A DNA stretch of 64,000 bases. Source: Rosa chinensis (taxonomy: Eukaryota > Streptophyta > Magnoliopsida > Rosales > Rosaceae). A program made the translations under genes and the position numbers. The notes under the pieces were generated by a model. That model saw nothing but the letters and a program-made list of their open reading frames with translations, had not been told where the DNA came from and ran no database searches. How positions within the stretch are numbered: the stretch's first letter is position 1; each line of letters starts with the position of its first letter. This document shows, piece by piece, positions 44,431 to 57,651 of the stretch. The stretch is from contig NC_037090.1 in NCBI RefSeq assembly GCF_002994745.2, forward strand, positions 13,141,501 to 13,205,500, in the 5' to 3' direction.

Positions 44431-45206
44431 CCTCTCTTAGCCAAAAGACACAGAACCAAAACTCACCAATTAATTTCTATGAGATGATCCATCTCTGTGA
44501 CATGGACAGAGCGTTTTCCCCGCGCGCCCCTAGCTTGGACCAACAAAAGAATTTTCTTTTCTTTTTGCTTTTAGGCTTTTAACTTCTATATAAAATGAGT
44601 GAACGAAGAGAAAACCCTTGTTTGCTGTGGTTACAAATCCATAAACAGAGTGAGTGCTCTCTTACATAAGCATCCATTCCATGCATATATAAATGGCTTA
44701 TCATTTTATATTTAACCCCACACCGCCAAGAATGGCAATGTAAATTATGATATTGAAGGACAACCTTTCCCATTCTACGTACACTAATTCAAGGCCAAAA
44801 TTAATTTTGTTAGGCACGTATAAGACAACCTACTTTACAAAAGACTACACAAAATTAAATAGTCCATTAGCTTATAATATATCTGACCAATATGATCATC
44901 CGTTGAACAACATTTTCTATGAGAAAGCAAACATGCGTTTTGCTACCCAAACCTCAAGTTGTTTGAGCTTTCCAGCCACAATAATTATTTCAAAACCTTT
45001 CTATACTTTAAACTGCACTAAATCGTGATTCTTATAAACACGATTTGTATAGCTATACCTCCCAAGTTGGGAAATGTTGGGAAAGTGACTTCAAATCGAT
45101 CATTTAACTTATATCATTTGAAAATAAACTTTGAGCTATATATAGGAGCCATTTGGTGAGTAAGATTTTTGATACGATAACTCATTACTCATTAAGTTGA
45201 AGGAAG
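44431..45206. other. intergenic, no gene seen
   Basis: AT-rich with short frames only. The right side ends in the target site of the LINE fragment. Confidence 0.4.
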
Positions 45207-45454
45207 GCTAATTAACCGGACACATCCTCCTGTTTGGCTTGTAAAAAAATGTGTCCGGCTGATTGGATATTCAACCTCCTTCCCCCTTATCTCATGTACT
45301 TATCTTTGATGTTGTTTCTGCTTCTGATTAGTTTAATGTTTAGTTTCTTTAGTTGCATTTTTTTCTTTCCTTTTCTTTTTTGTTGTAATCTTCCCTCGTT
45401 GTACGTTGGTTTGGTTGTTTAATGAAATTTCATCTTGTCAAAAAAAAAAAAAAT
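45207..45454 (+). mobile_element. 5'-truncated LINE fragment with poly(A) tail and 11-bp target duplication
   Basis: GTTGAAGGAAG occurs at 45196-45206 and again at 45455-45465, directly after an A13 run. The 248-bp body is T-rich and reads like the 3' end of a plant LINE (TTTAATGAAATTTCATCTTG before the A-tail). The apparent hydrophobic peptide in it comes from T-rich DNA. Confidence 0.72.
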
Positions 45455-45734
45455 GTTGAAGGAAGAAAATGGAGATTATCTTATTATTCATGTGCAAGTT
45501 GAAGGATGGTTGGAGATGGATATATTCACAAACAAACTTATCTATTCAAAATCGTTAGATGTCAACTTCTTATAACTCATCCAATTACTTCCTTCAACTT
45601 GGACAAAAATCGAAGTGAATGTTTTATTTATTCATTCAATACGTATAACTTTAATCTAATAAGTTTATTGCATAATTAAGTTTATGCTTGATATCAAATA
45701 GGTCTTAATTAGGGGTGTCGTATTCTTTTTTAGA

Positions 45735-46713
45735 AAATGATTTGTGGCCTCAATGAGGCCTAAGATTTATGGCCTCAATATTAGGTGTCATGCCATGTCA
45801 CTTACACACATCACTTATTTGTCAAATCATGCCATGTAATTCTTGAGAAAAATACCATTTTAGCGTTCCAAAATCTAATGACTCTAAGTTATTTTGATTT
45901 TTTTTCTAAAAAGAAAAATTATTTTGTCTTTTTTTTTTCTTTTCATTACACTCATGCTTAGATTTAAATAACAATGTCAAGAATAGAAAAAATTTCATAT
46001 AATTCAATCAATAGATTTGCACATACATTTGATCAATAGATTTGCATAACACATGTATATGAGTTCAACCTTTGTTGCGTTTATGTAAATTTTGAAAATA
46101 TAATGTGAAAAATACATAGTTATATCATTATATATATTCTCATGTTCATTCTTTTCTCTTTATGTAGCTAAGGTTTAAACGTTATATTTTAGTTTTTTAT
46201 TTTCTGTTTGTTTATTTTCCTTGTATTTAGATTGTAGATGATAATTAATGAATGCTACTAACATGAATTTTTTTTTCTTACCTCTTAATTTAGACATATG
46301 TATTTTCTAAATTCAATTTATTAATGCTATTTTTTTGGATGAAATTAATCAATAAATTTATTGCCTATTTCTTGACACCTAATTCAATATATTTATGCTA
46401 TTTGGAAAGAAAAATTATAGGAAAGAATTTAAATAAATGAAGAAAAATATTGGTTAAAGAATTTGTAGACATATCTCTTAAATTAATACATAATTAATAG
46501 CAGTTTTTTTTTTCGTCACCTAATTAAATTCATTAATGTAATTGATTCACCCCTAACATCTAAAAGGAAATATAAAAGGGTAAAGTTGGTGTTGCAAATA
46601 TGGCAAGATATATTATGTGAAATTGAAAATAAAATTAGTATTTGCTTACATGGCATGACACCTAGGATTTGAGGTCATAAATCTTAGGCCTCATTGAGGC
46701 CCTATATCATTGC
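45735..46713. mobile_element. AT-rich DNA transposon with ~60-bp inverted ends (GGCCTCAATGAGGCCTAAGA)
   Basis: The left end region has GGCCTCAATGAGGCCTAAGA, TTTATGGCCTCAATATTAGG and TGTCATGCCATGT. The right end carries the complements ACATGGCATGACACCTAGG and ATAAATCTTAGGCCTCATTG. The ~850 bp between is extremely AT-rich and non-coding. A target duplication could not be fixed, so the outer limits are approximate. Confidence 0.7.
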
Positions 46714-47859
46714 CCTTCTTTTTTATTTGCAGTTCTCGTGCAAGGTTTTAACGAGGCCACATTTTGGCCCTTATAATTATAATTTTGCTTATGAATTAAA
46801 TTCTTGTTCAATCACCCAAAAAAAAAAAGGCCTTAATTAATGTTGTAAGAGAAACTCCTCAGTTGATCTATTGTCAGATTTCTTAATTAGTATTCACTAA
46901 TCCATCTACTTTTTTTCGACTCTAACATAGCTAAAAGATTGAAATTTGCCTTGATGAGTTCATAGATTCAATGCACTTTTGGAAGTAATGAGTATAACCA
47001 GATATCTAATGTTATGCTAAAGACCAAACTGGCCCGAACGCTGTAAAAAGAAGCTCCTCCATTGAGAGTTATATTTCTCAAATGGATGTGAATCTACTTA
47101 AAATGATAGAGGGTACGTATTGGTTCCGGAAGGGTAAAACAACACTGATTGAATGGCCTCAAGTTTTAGTCGAAGCTGACATATGCATTTCTAAATGGGC
47201 GTGATACATACATATGTATATCATGTGGAAGCTATATCTAATAGTGAAGAACGCGGTCGATAGGTCTATATCTATCAGACAAGAGCCTGGAATCTCGGTC
47301 TCTTTCTTTCTTTCGATTTCTCTACCTGTTGATGATCAGGATTAACCGGCATTTAGAAAATGAATGTTTTATATTCAATCAAGGTTAGCTACAGAACATG
47401 TTAAAAGCGAAAGCTGCTACTTCTGCTTCTGCGATCTCTGCGTTATTTGTGTGTGAGAGAAAGAATTAGAAAGAAGGGCGCATGTCATGACTGATCACAC
47501 AGACCCATGTGGTCATCATCAATATGAGGCACAGATACTGGTACCATATAGTAAAAAGATGCAAATATTTGCTGGCTTGGATTTCTGAGCCCCTGTAATT
47601 CCTTCTAATGCTAGCACTTGTTCGTACAACAGCTTATTGGACCAGTCATGGTGCGACTTTTTTCATATATCTCACAGCTGATCGAGAACTGAGAAGAAGA
47701 TGCCAAAATTTCCAATCTATATATCTATCTATCTTCAATTTCGGGATCGTAATATTCAAGTACTCTAATTCCTCTGATCAATTTTCTGATTACTACACAA
47801 CCAAGAAAGATGTTGAGGCTAACAGGCTCCGCTATCATTATTCTATGAGTACTACTGTC

Positions 47860-47886
47860 TCAGAGAGAGAGAGAGAGAGAGAGAGA
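47860..47886. repeat. (GA)n microsatellite
   Basis: About 13 GA units (cagagagagag...). Likely to be variable in length between individuals. Confidence 0.9.
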
Positions 47887-50349
47887 GCGTTTTAGTTTGC
47901 TCTTTTTATTTTCACAGTGGTTTTGAATATGCTTTATTGGTTATTGCAAAAGCAAATCCGAATTCGCTCTCGATCCCTACATAGATTCCTTTCTTTCAAT
48001 ATGGGACTAACTAAACCAACTTGGTATACAACTGTCCGGTCTGGCCATATATATACGCATGTAATTGATTATATTGATTCCTACGTACCCTATAATAACA
48101 TTACTTTATACATATTCTTGTATCTAATTCAACTCAAATGTTCTTGTATCTAAGAGCATATCTTAAGTCCGAATGTCAAATTGACGTCACAATATTTAAC
48201 TTTATTGATTTCCTTTCACTTGTTGATGATTATATATGTAGATATAGATGCTCTAATTTCTTATGCTTCATACTATAGCGCACTGGATTTTGTACAAATC
48301 AATATAAAAACCAAGTATGGTTTCGCATAATATCGCAGTTTCTGTAGGCAAATTATAGGATGAAGCAATTAGAATGACAAATGCAATGTCTAGGCTGGCG
48401 CACTAAATACTTAACCTGCAAGCAACCAATACTATTCTTGATGAACCATTTATTCTATATCGATCAGAGACTAGAATGCATGCAATCCAAACTATCATTG
48501 CCAAATTTTCTTTTCAGAGTAATCTATAATATAGACACAGAACACTATTCTTTGGTAGTCAATTAAGTAAAATGGCCATATTATATATAATCTCAATGTT
48601 AATAACCCCAGATAAGCAAATCTATAAGTGTATATATATGATATCATGCTTGATGAGTTCAAGTTAAAAGTTAGGGTCACTGAGAAACTTAGACTAGCGC
48701 ACAGTGTCATGTCAGAAATTGTAGCAAATCAAAGAGCAAGGTTAGAACTCAGAGCCCAGAAGTAGCAAAGCTAGGGCTTAGGGCTAGGTCAAGAGAAAGA
48801 AAGTTGCACGCAGCTCTGAGGCGCGTGCCAACGATACATCGAATCAGTCTGGGAGACTGGGACCCACATCTTCTCTGCCATGTCAGATTTTGGGGACCTG
48901 ACAAAACAGTAATTTGTCTACTAGCGAAGTAGTACTGGTCAGAGACTCAGAGACATATATTCTCTGTTTGACTCTTCAATCTATGACAAAATGGGTAGTA
49001 GGAATTTACGTGTTTATATTCTTTGCACAAAAAAGCTCGAGATATATAGAAAACGCAACCAACAACGAACAAGAAAAGTCGGGTTAATATTGTTAAATGT
49101 GGCGAGTATGAAAGTAGAAGACCAAAGCAAAGGAAAGCAATCTAGCTCTGTCTATTCTATGATTTGGTAATGAAATGGAATGGAATAGAATTTTTGGTGG
49201 GTGTGGAATTGAGTGTCGTTTTGGCGTCTTTTGAGAGACTTGTCCAAAATCATCATCTTCTGGATTCTTATGATCTCATCGTCATCGATTAGAGCCTCAA
49301 CATATTCCATCTTGTGGCTTAAGTACATTTACTATTATTACAAAATGATTTGGAACAATATCTTAGTCTCATGCAGCGGGCACCTAAGCCAATCACTGAT
49401 TTGTGTTCATTCCAATTATTGGGTTATCAATCATTTAAGTAATACATGCATGCTTCCTCATGCATGCGCATTATAGCTACTTATAATAAAAGATTATATT
49501 TTTGCATGCTATGATATGGTTTTTTGGAGAGTTGGATGTCACTTAACTCACGGTGGATGTATATATATGTCTCCATTATTTTTCAGACAAAAAAGAAAAG
49601 ACTAGTGGAAACTGATCTGCTAAATTTCTCTGTGTCCTTCCATAATGGAATGAACCTAGCTAGCAAAGGAAACGATATCAGAATAGTTTGATCGAGAAGT
49701 ACGTACTGAAATCTATGGCACTTTGTCCAACAGATATTAAAGCAGTTTCTTAACTGGGTATATCCCAATTCCCTAAGGGCATGTGGTTCATTGAAGTTTG
49801 CAATGGGAACAGATTTAAGACGGTGATTTTGCCAAAATCTATGGCTTTTCTTTGCATCGAACATTACTGCCCAGTCAATATTCTAGCGAGCTAGCTTCTT
49901 TATGTCCCCTGCTAGCTCTTAAAATTAGAACTAGGGCAAACACAACATGGATGGCCTACTAGGTCTTTCTTGCTTACTCCTTTTGTTCGTCATAAACATT
50001 GTAAGCCAGAACGACGACACTTCAAAGTTTCCAAAGAATGGTCGACACAAATCAAAACTCACAAGGATATGTAGTCACTAATTAAGCTTGCTTAGACTGG
50101 AAGCTTGGTAGCTCCTTTTATTAGTAATTGTTGTCAAACAAAGTTGGCCTTTTTGCTTTGACAATATAATAGTATATGCTTGCAAGCTAAATACATACTA
50201 GTTAAGCTAGCTAGTGAGCTTTTCAAGTATTAAATGGTGGCATCATTTAAAGTCAAGAAAGGAAATCGCCTCACTTGGATACTTTACTCTTCAGGTAGCT
50301 TCTGCTATGAAGTATATATGACCTTAATTGCCCTAAAATCAACCCAGAC

Positions 50350-50480
50350 TTCATTAAAAATTTCATGAACGTACACATTTTCTACTAGAGGTGATGATAA
50401 TTAACAATTCGACCAAGAATTCATTACAAATTTCATGGAAATCCTCATTTTCTACTAGAGGTGATGATAATTAACAATTC
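50350..50480. repeat. 70-bp tandem duplication
   Basis: Two copies share TTCATTA.AAATTTCATG and CATTTTCTACTAGAGGTGAT then GATAATTAACAATTC, with period 70. Few differences, so it is a young local duplication. Confidence 0.85.
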
Positions 50481-51201
50481 TAGTTATGCTAATTATCCTT
50501 TACTGAGATTGATTTATTCTTCAACAAAGACAAAATCTATCAAACATATTTAGCAATGTGTATAAACAAATCATTGATTTTTAGCAACAGAATCATGAAT
50601 CCATGATTTTGAATAAACTCTACGTCGGTGCATAGATTGATAACATCCTGGAGGACATGGAGTCATTTGCTTGTAATAAGATGTGCAAATTGAATATTCT
50701 ATCGAAATGCAATAATTGGAGCATATTATAAACTTGAGGATCAGATGATAATGCCAGCCAAGAACTTTAATTCCAGCAGAGAATCAGCTAGCACATGATC
50801 AAACACATAGAATAGTACAACACTTTTGTTAAACATGTTCCATATTCTCATTCAAATTGAATTCCATAAACTCATACACTCACTAGTATTGCAAACATGC
50901 TAGCTAAGCTCATACAAGGCCTTCTAAAACTAAATTTAGAAAGGAATGAAAAGAGGAAGAAAAAGAAAAAAAAACTGAGCTCGTCAATGGCGAAGAAACA
51001 AATTAAAATCATCGAAAAACCTACCATTTCTAGGGTTTCTACTTGATCATGAAGATGAACAAAGTAAACCCATCCACCCATCCTCACATTTCTTCGTACT
51101 CAACGAGTCGGATGTGGAAGTACCATTAATTTGTTTAGAGTTAATTTCGATCTAGAGCTAATTGAAGCTGCGACACACAAGGAAAAACCTCAAAACTAAA
51201 T

Positions 51202-52513
51202 TTATAGTGGATGATTGGTGGCAGTGGAAGTAGAGCTAAACCCAGAAAGATCAGTCCACGCAGTTGTTGAAGTACCATTCCCATTCCCACCGGAGTTAAT
51301 CCAGTACTGACTATCATTCCCTCCTTGGATCCCCAACAGCTGCCTAGACAAGTTCAACTCTTGTTGCTGATGATTCTGATGGTGAGGATCTTCCGTCTTC
51401 ACCGAAGCCATTTGCGAAGAAACCCCAACACTGCTACCGGACGATAGTAGCCTCGGCCGCACCTGATTATAACCTGGAAACTCAACTCCACTACCCTCAA
51501 ACAAACCAGGAGAAGGATCCAAACCTCCACTCAAGAAAGGAAACGACGGCGTTTGCTGTTGAAACCTCCATTGCTGCTCAAAAAGCGACCCGGTGGGAGT
51601 ACTAGTAATTCCTCCACCTAAGCCGCTCCCTATCTGAAAACCCAAGTCTCCTACTCCGCCGCCGCCGTAGTTCATGCCGTAGTTCAGGCCGAGATTCTCG
51701 CTGGCTGCGAAGTGGTGGTCATTGAAAGGGTTGATGAAACGAAGTGGTGGGATTTGAGGGCTCAACCCAGCTGCTATCATATCAACGGTTCCAGTTGAAC
51801 TGTTGGAGGGAATTGCTTGACCGGATGAGCTAGCCGAACCAGTGGGACGGTCCGAGCTGCTGACTGGAGATTTAGACCGGCTACTTCCTCCTTTGCTGCT
51901 CCTTTTGTTTCTCCTGCAGCCGCCTCCCACGGGAACGTTCCTCAGCGCGCCGCCACGTGTCCAGTAGCGTCGGCAGGTCTTGCAGAAGTGGCGGGGCTGC
52001 GTGAGGCTGTAGTTGTTGAAGTAGCAGAACTTGGTGTTGGTGGACTCGCAGCGAGGGCATTTGAGTGCTGGCTCCGGCATGGGGATGTTAGCCATGCGGG
52101 CTCGATCGGCCATGGAACCTGGCCTGATCGAGCCCGCACCTCCAGGCCCGCTGCCACCACCGCCAGGATTTGAAGGCGGTGGTGGCGGGGGAGGCGGAAG
52201 CGGATGGAGCTGAGAGTTGTTGATGTTGTTGCTGTTGTTGTTGTTGCTGCTTCCGGATAGTAAGTGATGATGATGATGATGATGAGGACTTGGTTGCTGC
52301 AATTAAAGAGGAACATATTCAAAGATTGTTAGAAAGCAAAAATCAAATATCTGTAGTATATTCAAGAAGCCAGACGATAAAAAACAAAAGCAAGAGGAAT
52401 ATTTGGCTTTTGAAAAAAAAGATTGAAGAAGAAGAGAATTAAGCTAGCTCCGGATTCATTACCTGTTGCCAGTTGGCTGGATCAAGATAAGCTGGAATGG
52501 AGGAAAAAACCAT
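51202..52513 (-). CDS. Dof-type zinc finger transcription factor
   Basis: Two exons on the minus strand: 52513-52463 (17 codons, [17 protein letters not shown]) and 52296-51202, joined in phase to 381 aa. A short first exon ending in NWQQ is the layout of the Dof2.4/Dof3.6/Dof5.1 group. After His, Asn, Pro and Gly runs the Dof domain starts near residue 97 with [20 protein letters not shown], then [17 protein letters not shown] and [16 protein letters not shown]. The C-X2-C-X21-C-X2-C zinc ligands are intact, so binding to AAAG-core DNA in the nucleus is expected. A Ser/Lys stretch after the finger may be a nuclear signal. The Gly- and Gln-rich C-terminus ([22 protein letters not shown]) is typical of the activation region. 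The leader upstream is rich in GA/CT repeats (52660-52700, 52877-52897). Starting instead inside exon 2 would lose the conserved N-terminus. Confidence 0.94.
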
Positions 52514-54181
52514 GGTGATCTATATCTTGTAGTCTTGTGGCACCCTTTAATTCTTTTATCTCTTTTGTAAAGGTTGATGGGGGGTTTTTTGGAGATAATA
52601 CTGAGCTAGCTAGTAGTGGAAAGAATCACATCAACAATTTGCAGACACAGAGTGAGTGAGAGAGAAAGAGAAAGAGAAAGGGGAAAGATGAGGAGGAGGA
52701 GAGGAGAAGGAGCAAAAATAAAGTAGGGGGCTTTTGTGTATTTATATCCTAATAATCTAGTTGGTTGTTGATGATGTTGGTGTTATTACCTCCTCACTAA
52801 GACTTACTGCTCTTTTTGTTTTATTGCTTTTTAGGGTTTTAAGAAGAGGATGTTTTTTCTTTCTTAATCAATAAGCTTCTCTCTCTCTCTCTCTCTGACA
52901 TTGTGGGTGCTATGTGCTTGAGAAAAAGAGATCAGTGGCCCTGATTTTGCATGGAAAAAGTTGTTGTAGACCATGCTTGATGTTTAGTTTAATGTTATGG
53001 AATAGAATCATATTGTAGTTTATGACCAAACTCCCATTTTGAGATTTAAAATTATATAGTAAGGTGGAAAATAATCAATGGGTGATAGATTAAGGAAAAG
53101 AAATGCATGGGATTATGTTTAAGTAAATAGTTGTAAATGAATATTAAGATAATGAAAAAGAAAAGGTGGTTCTTGTATGTATGGGGGGGTATGGGGGAGG
53201 GTGAAGCTTTGGTGGTGGTGGTGATGAAAAGAGTGGCACAGTCGAAGTGTCCGAACGAACCTACCCTTTAAGCCCGGTCCGCTGTCTGCTTCCTTCCCCA
53301 CTCTGCTTTATTTTTATTTTTTTTGCATGGGAATATTATGTACACCTTCCTCTCTATCTCTGCTCATTTCCTTCACACTCACTTGAAATGACTGTCATGG
53401 TCAAAAGTGAAAATCTTCCGTTTAAAAGGAATTTTGCAGTTTAAGAGGAATCTTCCAATGAAAATCATTCCCATTTTATATGTTTATTATAAAACAATCA
53501 AACTATCAAAGTTGTCCAGTATCATTTAGTCTACTGATATCAGTGATTATTTTATAAATGGAATGTCTTGAATTCAACTCACTACCTAGTTGAATCAAGA
53601 ATATATTCTAGTAAAAGAGAAAAATATGTCAAAGTCAAAACATTTGCATAGATGTAGAATACCAACCAAAATCAATAATCACACTCTTAGTTCGAGATGG
53701 AGTTGATATATATATGTAGATTTCTGATTTGTCACATACACTTTATGGTCTCCATTGACTCCCCCTACACGCCCATTTCAGATTAGTGAAAGGGATAAAC
53801 ATCGTGTTTTACCTCACAAGTTAAAAGAATTGAATTTATTCTCACTTTAAAGTGACAATATTCTACATGTAGTTTACTTCATCTTATTGCAACAAAGATT
53901 AACAAAGGTAATATACTAATTACTTTTCTTGATATAATGATTCTAAAGCAACAAAACTCATATGCAAAACTGAATATTCAAATACATGCTAGCTATACGG
54001 GTTCTAAAAGTTAATGATCTCATAAGACAAATCCAAATCTTTGGTCATGTTAAATACCATTGCCTTTTGCTGAAACCTTAAAACTACTCATGATAATTTG
54101 TACAAATATATCATAATTTCCTTTTCTTTTGTAGTTTGTGTACCATATATGGCCTTCTTGTACAGCTCAGTATCTGGTTCA
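52514..54181. other. promoter and leader of the Dof gene, then intergenic DNA
   Basis: The first 400 bases are GA/CT-rich, including GAGAAAGAGAAAGAGAAAGG near 52660 and a (CT)n run at 52877-52897. A T/A-rich region follows with no supported gene. The frames at 53119-53444 look like low-complexity chance. Confidence 0.45.
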
Positions 54182-57100
54182 TCATTTTGGAGTTTCTGTT
54201 TCAGAGTTCCAAAGAAAGGGTCTGGTGCCTCCAGAAGCCATGCCAGAACTTGAAGACGAGTAAACTGAAGAACTTTGAGACACATTTCTACTTTCTGGCA
54301 ATTGGTGGCACCGCAATAGCTTCAGAATGGAAGTATCATCGTGCAAGGAGAAAGGGGTACTGCCAAACACATGCAAGTCAGAAATTTATGGTGCAGAACA
54401 GCATTAGAGTGTCTCCATAGTAAGGTAAAGTAGTAAAGTACTCATACCTATTGAAGTCACAGTGCACCAACTGCATATCTTCAGAAATCTCAATCTCAAC
54501 CGTAGCATTATTGCTTGTCTAAAATAAAAACCAAATAGTGAAAAGTTAGGCTATGCACCTCAGACAAAATGAGAGAGCAAGCTGTTGAAATGGTATTCAT
54601 ATAATCAAGAAAAGATGATTCTAAATTTTGTAAAACTACTAGTCCACCAACTTGAGTTTATACCAAGAAATTCAACAGGAGTGCAGGAAACTGAACTGTT
54701 TTATCGTAAGACTAAATTTTAGTAAATTGCTCTGGCAAATCTTCAGCAGCCAAATGGAAAATGGCCAACAGCAGTTTTTCTTATTTCACAGAGGATAAAA
54801 GTTTCGTATGTTTCTTCTACGTGATACAGAATTCTGTTTAGCAACAGCATAAAAACCAAGCAACCTGTCAGCAAGTGGTAGATTGATAGCATATCCTAGG
54901 AACAGGTCATCTCTTGCTCCTAATTAAGCAATAGCGAGAAAGAGGATATCTTCCTTCCTACACCTAACAGACGAATGGTTGACCTTCAGCCCAACTAATT
55001 ATCAAGTTAATGCAGCACACTCCTTGGTAATCATTGTTAGTAGGATTAATATAAACTTCTAACACATTTCAACCAATTTAATAGTGAAAAGCCTAATAAG
55101 ATTATGTCAGTATTAACATGTTCAGGAATGAAGTTTATAAAGGGTCAGCAGTATCTGATGAACATATATACTATGCCTCATTGGAAATGTCTACCAAGCT
55201 AGTTCCTAAGTTTCCCTTAATCCGCAAACAAGATAATGTGGATCATAGCTCTTGGCCATTGCCAATTGGCTTAGTTGGTAAAGAGTAGAATGGGGAGATG
55301 AGTCTTGAACAGTTGAACTTATTATCAATAGTGCAAACAAAAGTTAAATGCATATGCTTCAAATGTAAGATTGTATGGAATTCAATTAGAGCTATATATA
55401 AAATTGAATTTATAATGTGGACCATAGCTCTTGGCCATTGCCCATTGGCTTAGTTGGTAAAGAGTAGAATGGGGAGATGAGTCTTGAACTTGGTATAATA
55501 ATGAAACAAAATTTAAATGCATGCTTCAAATGTAAGATTGTATGGAATTCAATTAGAACTATAAAATTGATTTCTAACCATCATAATGCCAGCAAACAAC
55601 CAATAAGATCTATATACCTGAGCCAGTATAAATGGAAAAGAAAATCCTTTGTGGCGACTGTTTCCACTCTTGATCAACTGCTTATTACGCAACATCAAAT
55701 TCTGGAGATCTGCCATCTTTTGATCCCAACAAAAAGAAAAACAGAAATGCTGGCTATGAGAAAATAAGCCAATACAATTATTTGACTAGGCAGAATAAAA
55801 CAAAAAATTTCAATGAAATGATTAATGATCAAACAAACTCCACCTGTCGAAATACATTTGACCACATACAATCAAATTTCAAATTCTTCATTTAATGTGT
55901 AGTACAGACGTGTGTGTGTGATTGTGTTTTTAACCCTTTTTATGGGCAATCACATACTAGCCATTGGTTATTACAATTTGACAGGTAAAGATTTAATGCA
56001 ATTCATGTTAGCAAAGATTTCTTACAATGATTGAATAAGATTCAACCACCAGTGAAACTCCACAATACCACAACAATAAATACTAGGAAAATCCATCCAA
56101 AAACTATACAGCAGTTATACGACTGCAAGGATTTCAAATTCATTACTTGTTCTTCCAAGTCTTTCAAGTAAGCCTCTTTTGCACCAATCCTGCCCATCAA
56201 TTTAACCCGCTGAGCCTGGAAGGAATAAAATCATCATCAAACCACGCCAATCTCAAAATTTTGTAACATGTTTGTATGTCATGTGATAAAAAAGTAATAA
56301 CATCTACCAACCTTAATACCTTCCAGATCAATAACATTTGTATCTGGAAGTCCTTTCCACTGGATTTGTTTTTTCTCTTTGGTGATGATATCCATTGCCA
56401 TAAGAACATTTAATGCATCATATACTCGTCGTCGTATGTTTTTCTCATCAAACTGAAAAGTTGAAATTTCATTTTTAGAACAATTGAAAGAATATTGAAG
56501 AACAATAGCAATGATTATGACAATGTAGATACTAGATAGTTATATTTACTAGTTGAACCTCACTCAAAGCTTCTGTTTCACCGTAAATTCCAGGTAACTC
56601 TGAAATGATCTCATCTGCAACCTGAACAACATCACTATTATTAATTACATATGCTAAAACATTCAATGGTCCAAGAAGGAAGAACTTATCTGAAGCTTTT
56701 TTGGAGCAGTGGATTGGTTGTCGGCAAGAAAACACAGAATCCAATTGTGAACAATGACCTCTAATTTGAATCACATATATTACTTTCATACAAATAGGTA
56801 AACCCCAAACTGATTCTAGTAAAAGGCACGTGCAATACCAGCAAAGGAAAAGATTAATAACTTGATCACATAAACAATTGCTACAGAATGGATCGCTTAG
56901 TTATTTCCACAATGCTGTAGCAAAGAAACTACCCTCAAAACGAAAGAAACCATACCTCATTATATGTTGCTCTTCCCTTGCTCTTCAACTTGCTGCAAAC
57001 TGAATAGAAAAGAAGAAATATATTTTCACTAACCACAGTTTTTGAAATAGTACTCTTTTACACATATAGGCTTCTTAATTTCACACCCATAGACAAACGA

Positions 57101-57651
57101 TACAAGCAGATGCTGAATGATCAAATGCAGCAAGACCTTTCTCTCTTATTCATGTTAGAAGGAAATAGTTTTAACTTGTGTATAAAAATTACTGACCTAT
57201 GGCGCTGAACTGACGTAGACCTCCAGCTGTATATCTTGAGCCCCTTTTCTTCTTTCCCGCATTTCTGTTGCAGAAACGAAAGCATTTCAGACAATACATA
57301 AACTTAATGAGAGAGATGAACCACTTGATACAGCCTACTGGTGAAAGTTAAGACTTAACTACGCAAGTCTGAAAGTATGCTATGGCTAATAAAGTATTGC
57401 AATGATTCTTGTTAAATCGAATCGCAAGAATATGAAAAACAAACCAAAATTACGTGAGACACAGGCACTTGTGCTCACTTGTCAACATCTGGTGTACTTG
57501 TACTGTCACAATGGAAAGTCATACTGTTCGAGGAGCTCCGGACACTCTCAGAAGCAGCTGCATTGCTCGCCGAAGCTGACCTAGGAGTTATTGGGCTAGA
57601 ATTTCTCCGAGATAGCTCACCAAAAGAGTCTCCGAAATACTCAAACTCCAT
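54182..57651 (-). CDS. DPA: E2F dimerisation partner, DPA type
   Basis: Nine coding exons on the minus strand join in phase: 57651-57479, 57264-57197, 56999-56956, 56621-56550, 56452-56312, 56215-56147, 55716-55618, 54518-54448 and 54359-54182, giving 304 aa. The winged-helix DNA-binding domain covers about residues 70-145 ([71 protein letters not shown]). The leucine-rich dimerisation region follows ([20 protein letters not shown]), then [26 protein letters not shown] and STPFSLHDD. The Ser-rich end [14 protein letters not shown] fits Arabidopsis DPA better than DPB. DP pairs with E2F to bind TTTSSCGC sites in S-phase gene promoters. The ATG at 57651 follows a likely leader-intron acceptor (ttgcag at about 57699). 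A frame extending further upstream has no ATG. Intron 7 carries a doubled SINE. Confidence 0.92.
55235..55575. repeat. tandemly doubled tRNA-derived SINE-like unit (period 179 bp) in DP intron 7
   Basis: The units start at 55235 and 55414, both with AATGTGGA.CATAGCTCTTG, TTGGCTTAGTTGGTAAAGAG and GGGGAGATGAGTCTTGAAC, and end near ATTGTATGGAATTCAATTAG. TGGCTTAGTTGG fits the internal A box of tRNA genes, and GAGTCTTGAAC is a weak B-box relative about 30 bases on, as in plant SINEs. The second unit has a few small deletions. Confidence 0.65.

Larger units (their letters stand above)
46714..51201. other. 4.5-kb intergenic region with no supported gene
   Basis: AT-rich DNA. It contains a (GA)n run (about 47860-47886) and the tandem duplication listed separately. 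Short frames (47608-47895, 48381-48566, 49213-49476, 49583-49864) show no conserved motif. The stretch downstream of the Dof gene (50900-51200) is probably its 3' UTR. A gene for a non-coding RNA cannot be excluded. Confidence 0.4.

Noticed and set aside
45234..45422. Small hydrophobic membrane protein
   Set aside because: It is translation of the T-rich 3' end of a truncated LINE; leucine/phenylalanine runs follow from base composition.
51942..52322. Alternative frames over the Dof gene's second exon
   Set aside because: The Dof zinc-finger frame is unambiguous; the others arise from its His, Asn and Pro runs.
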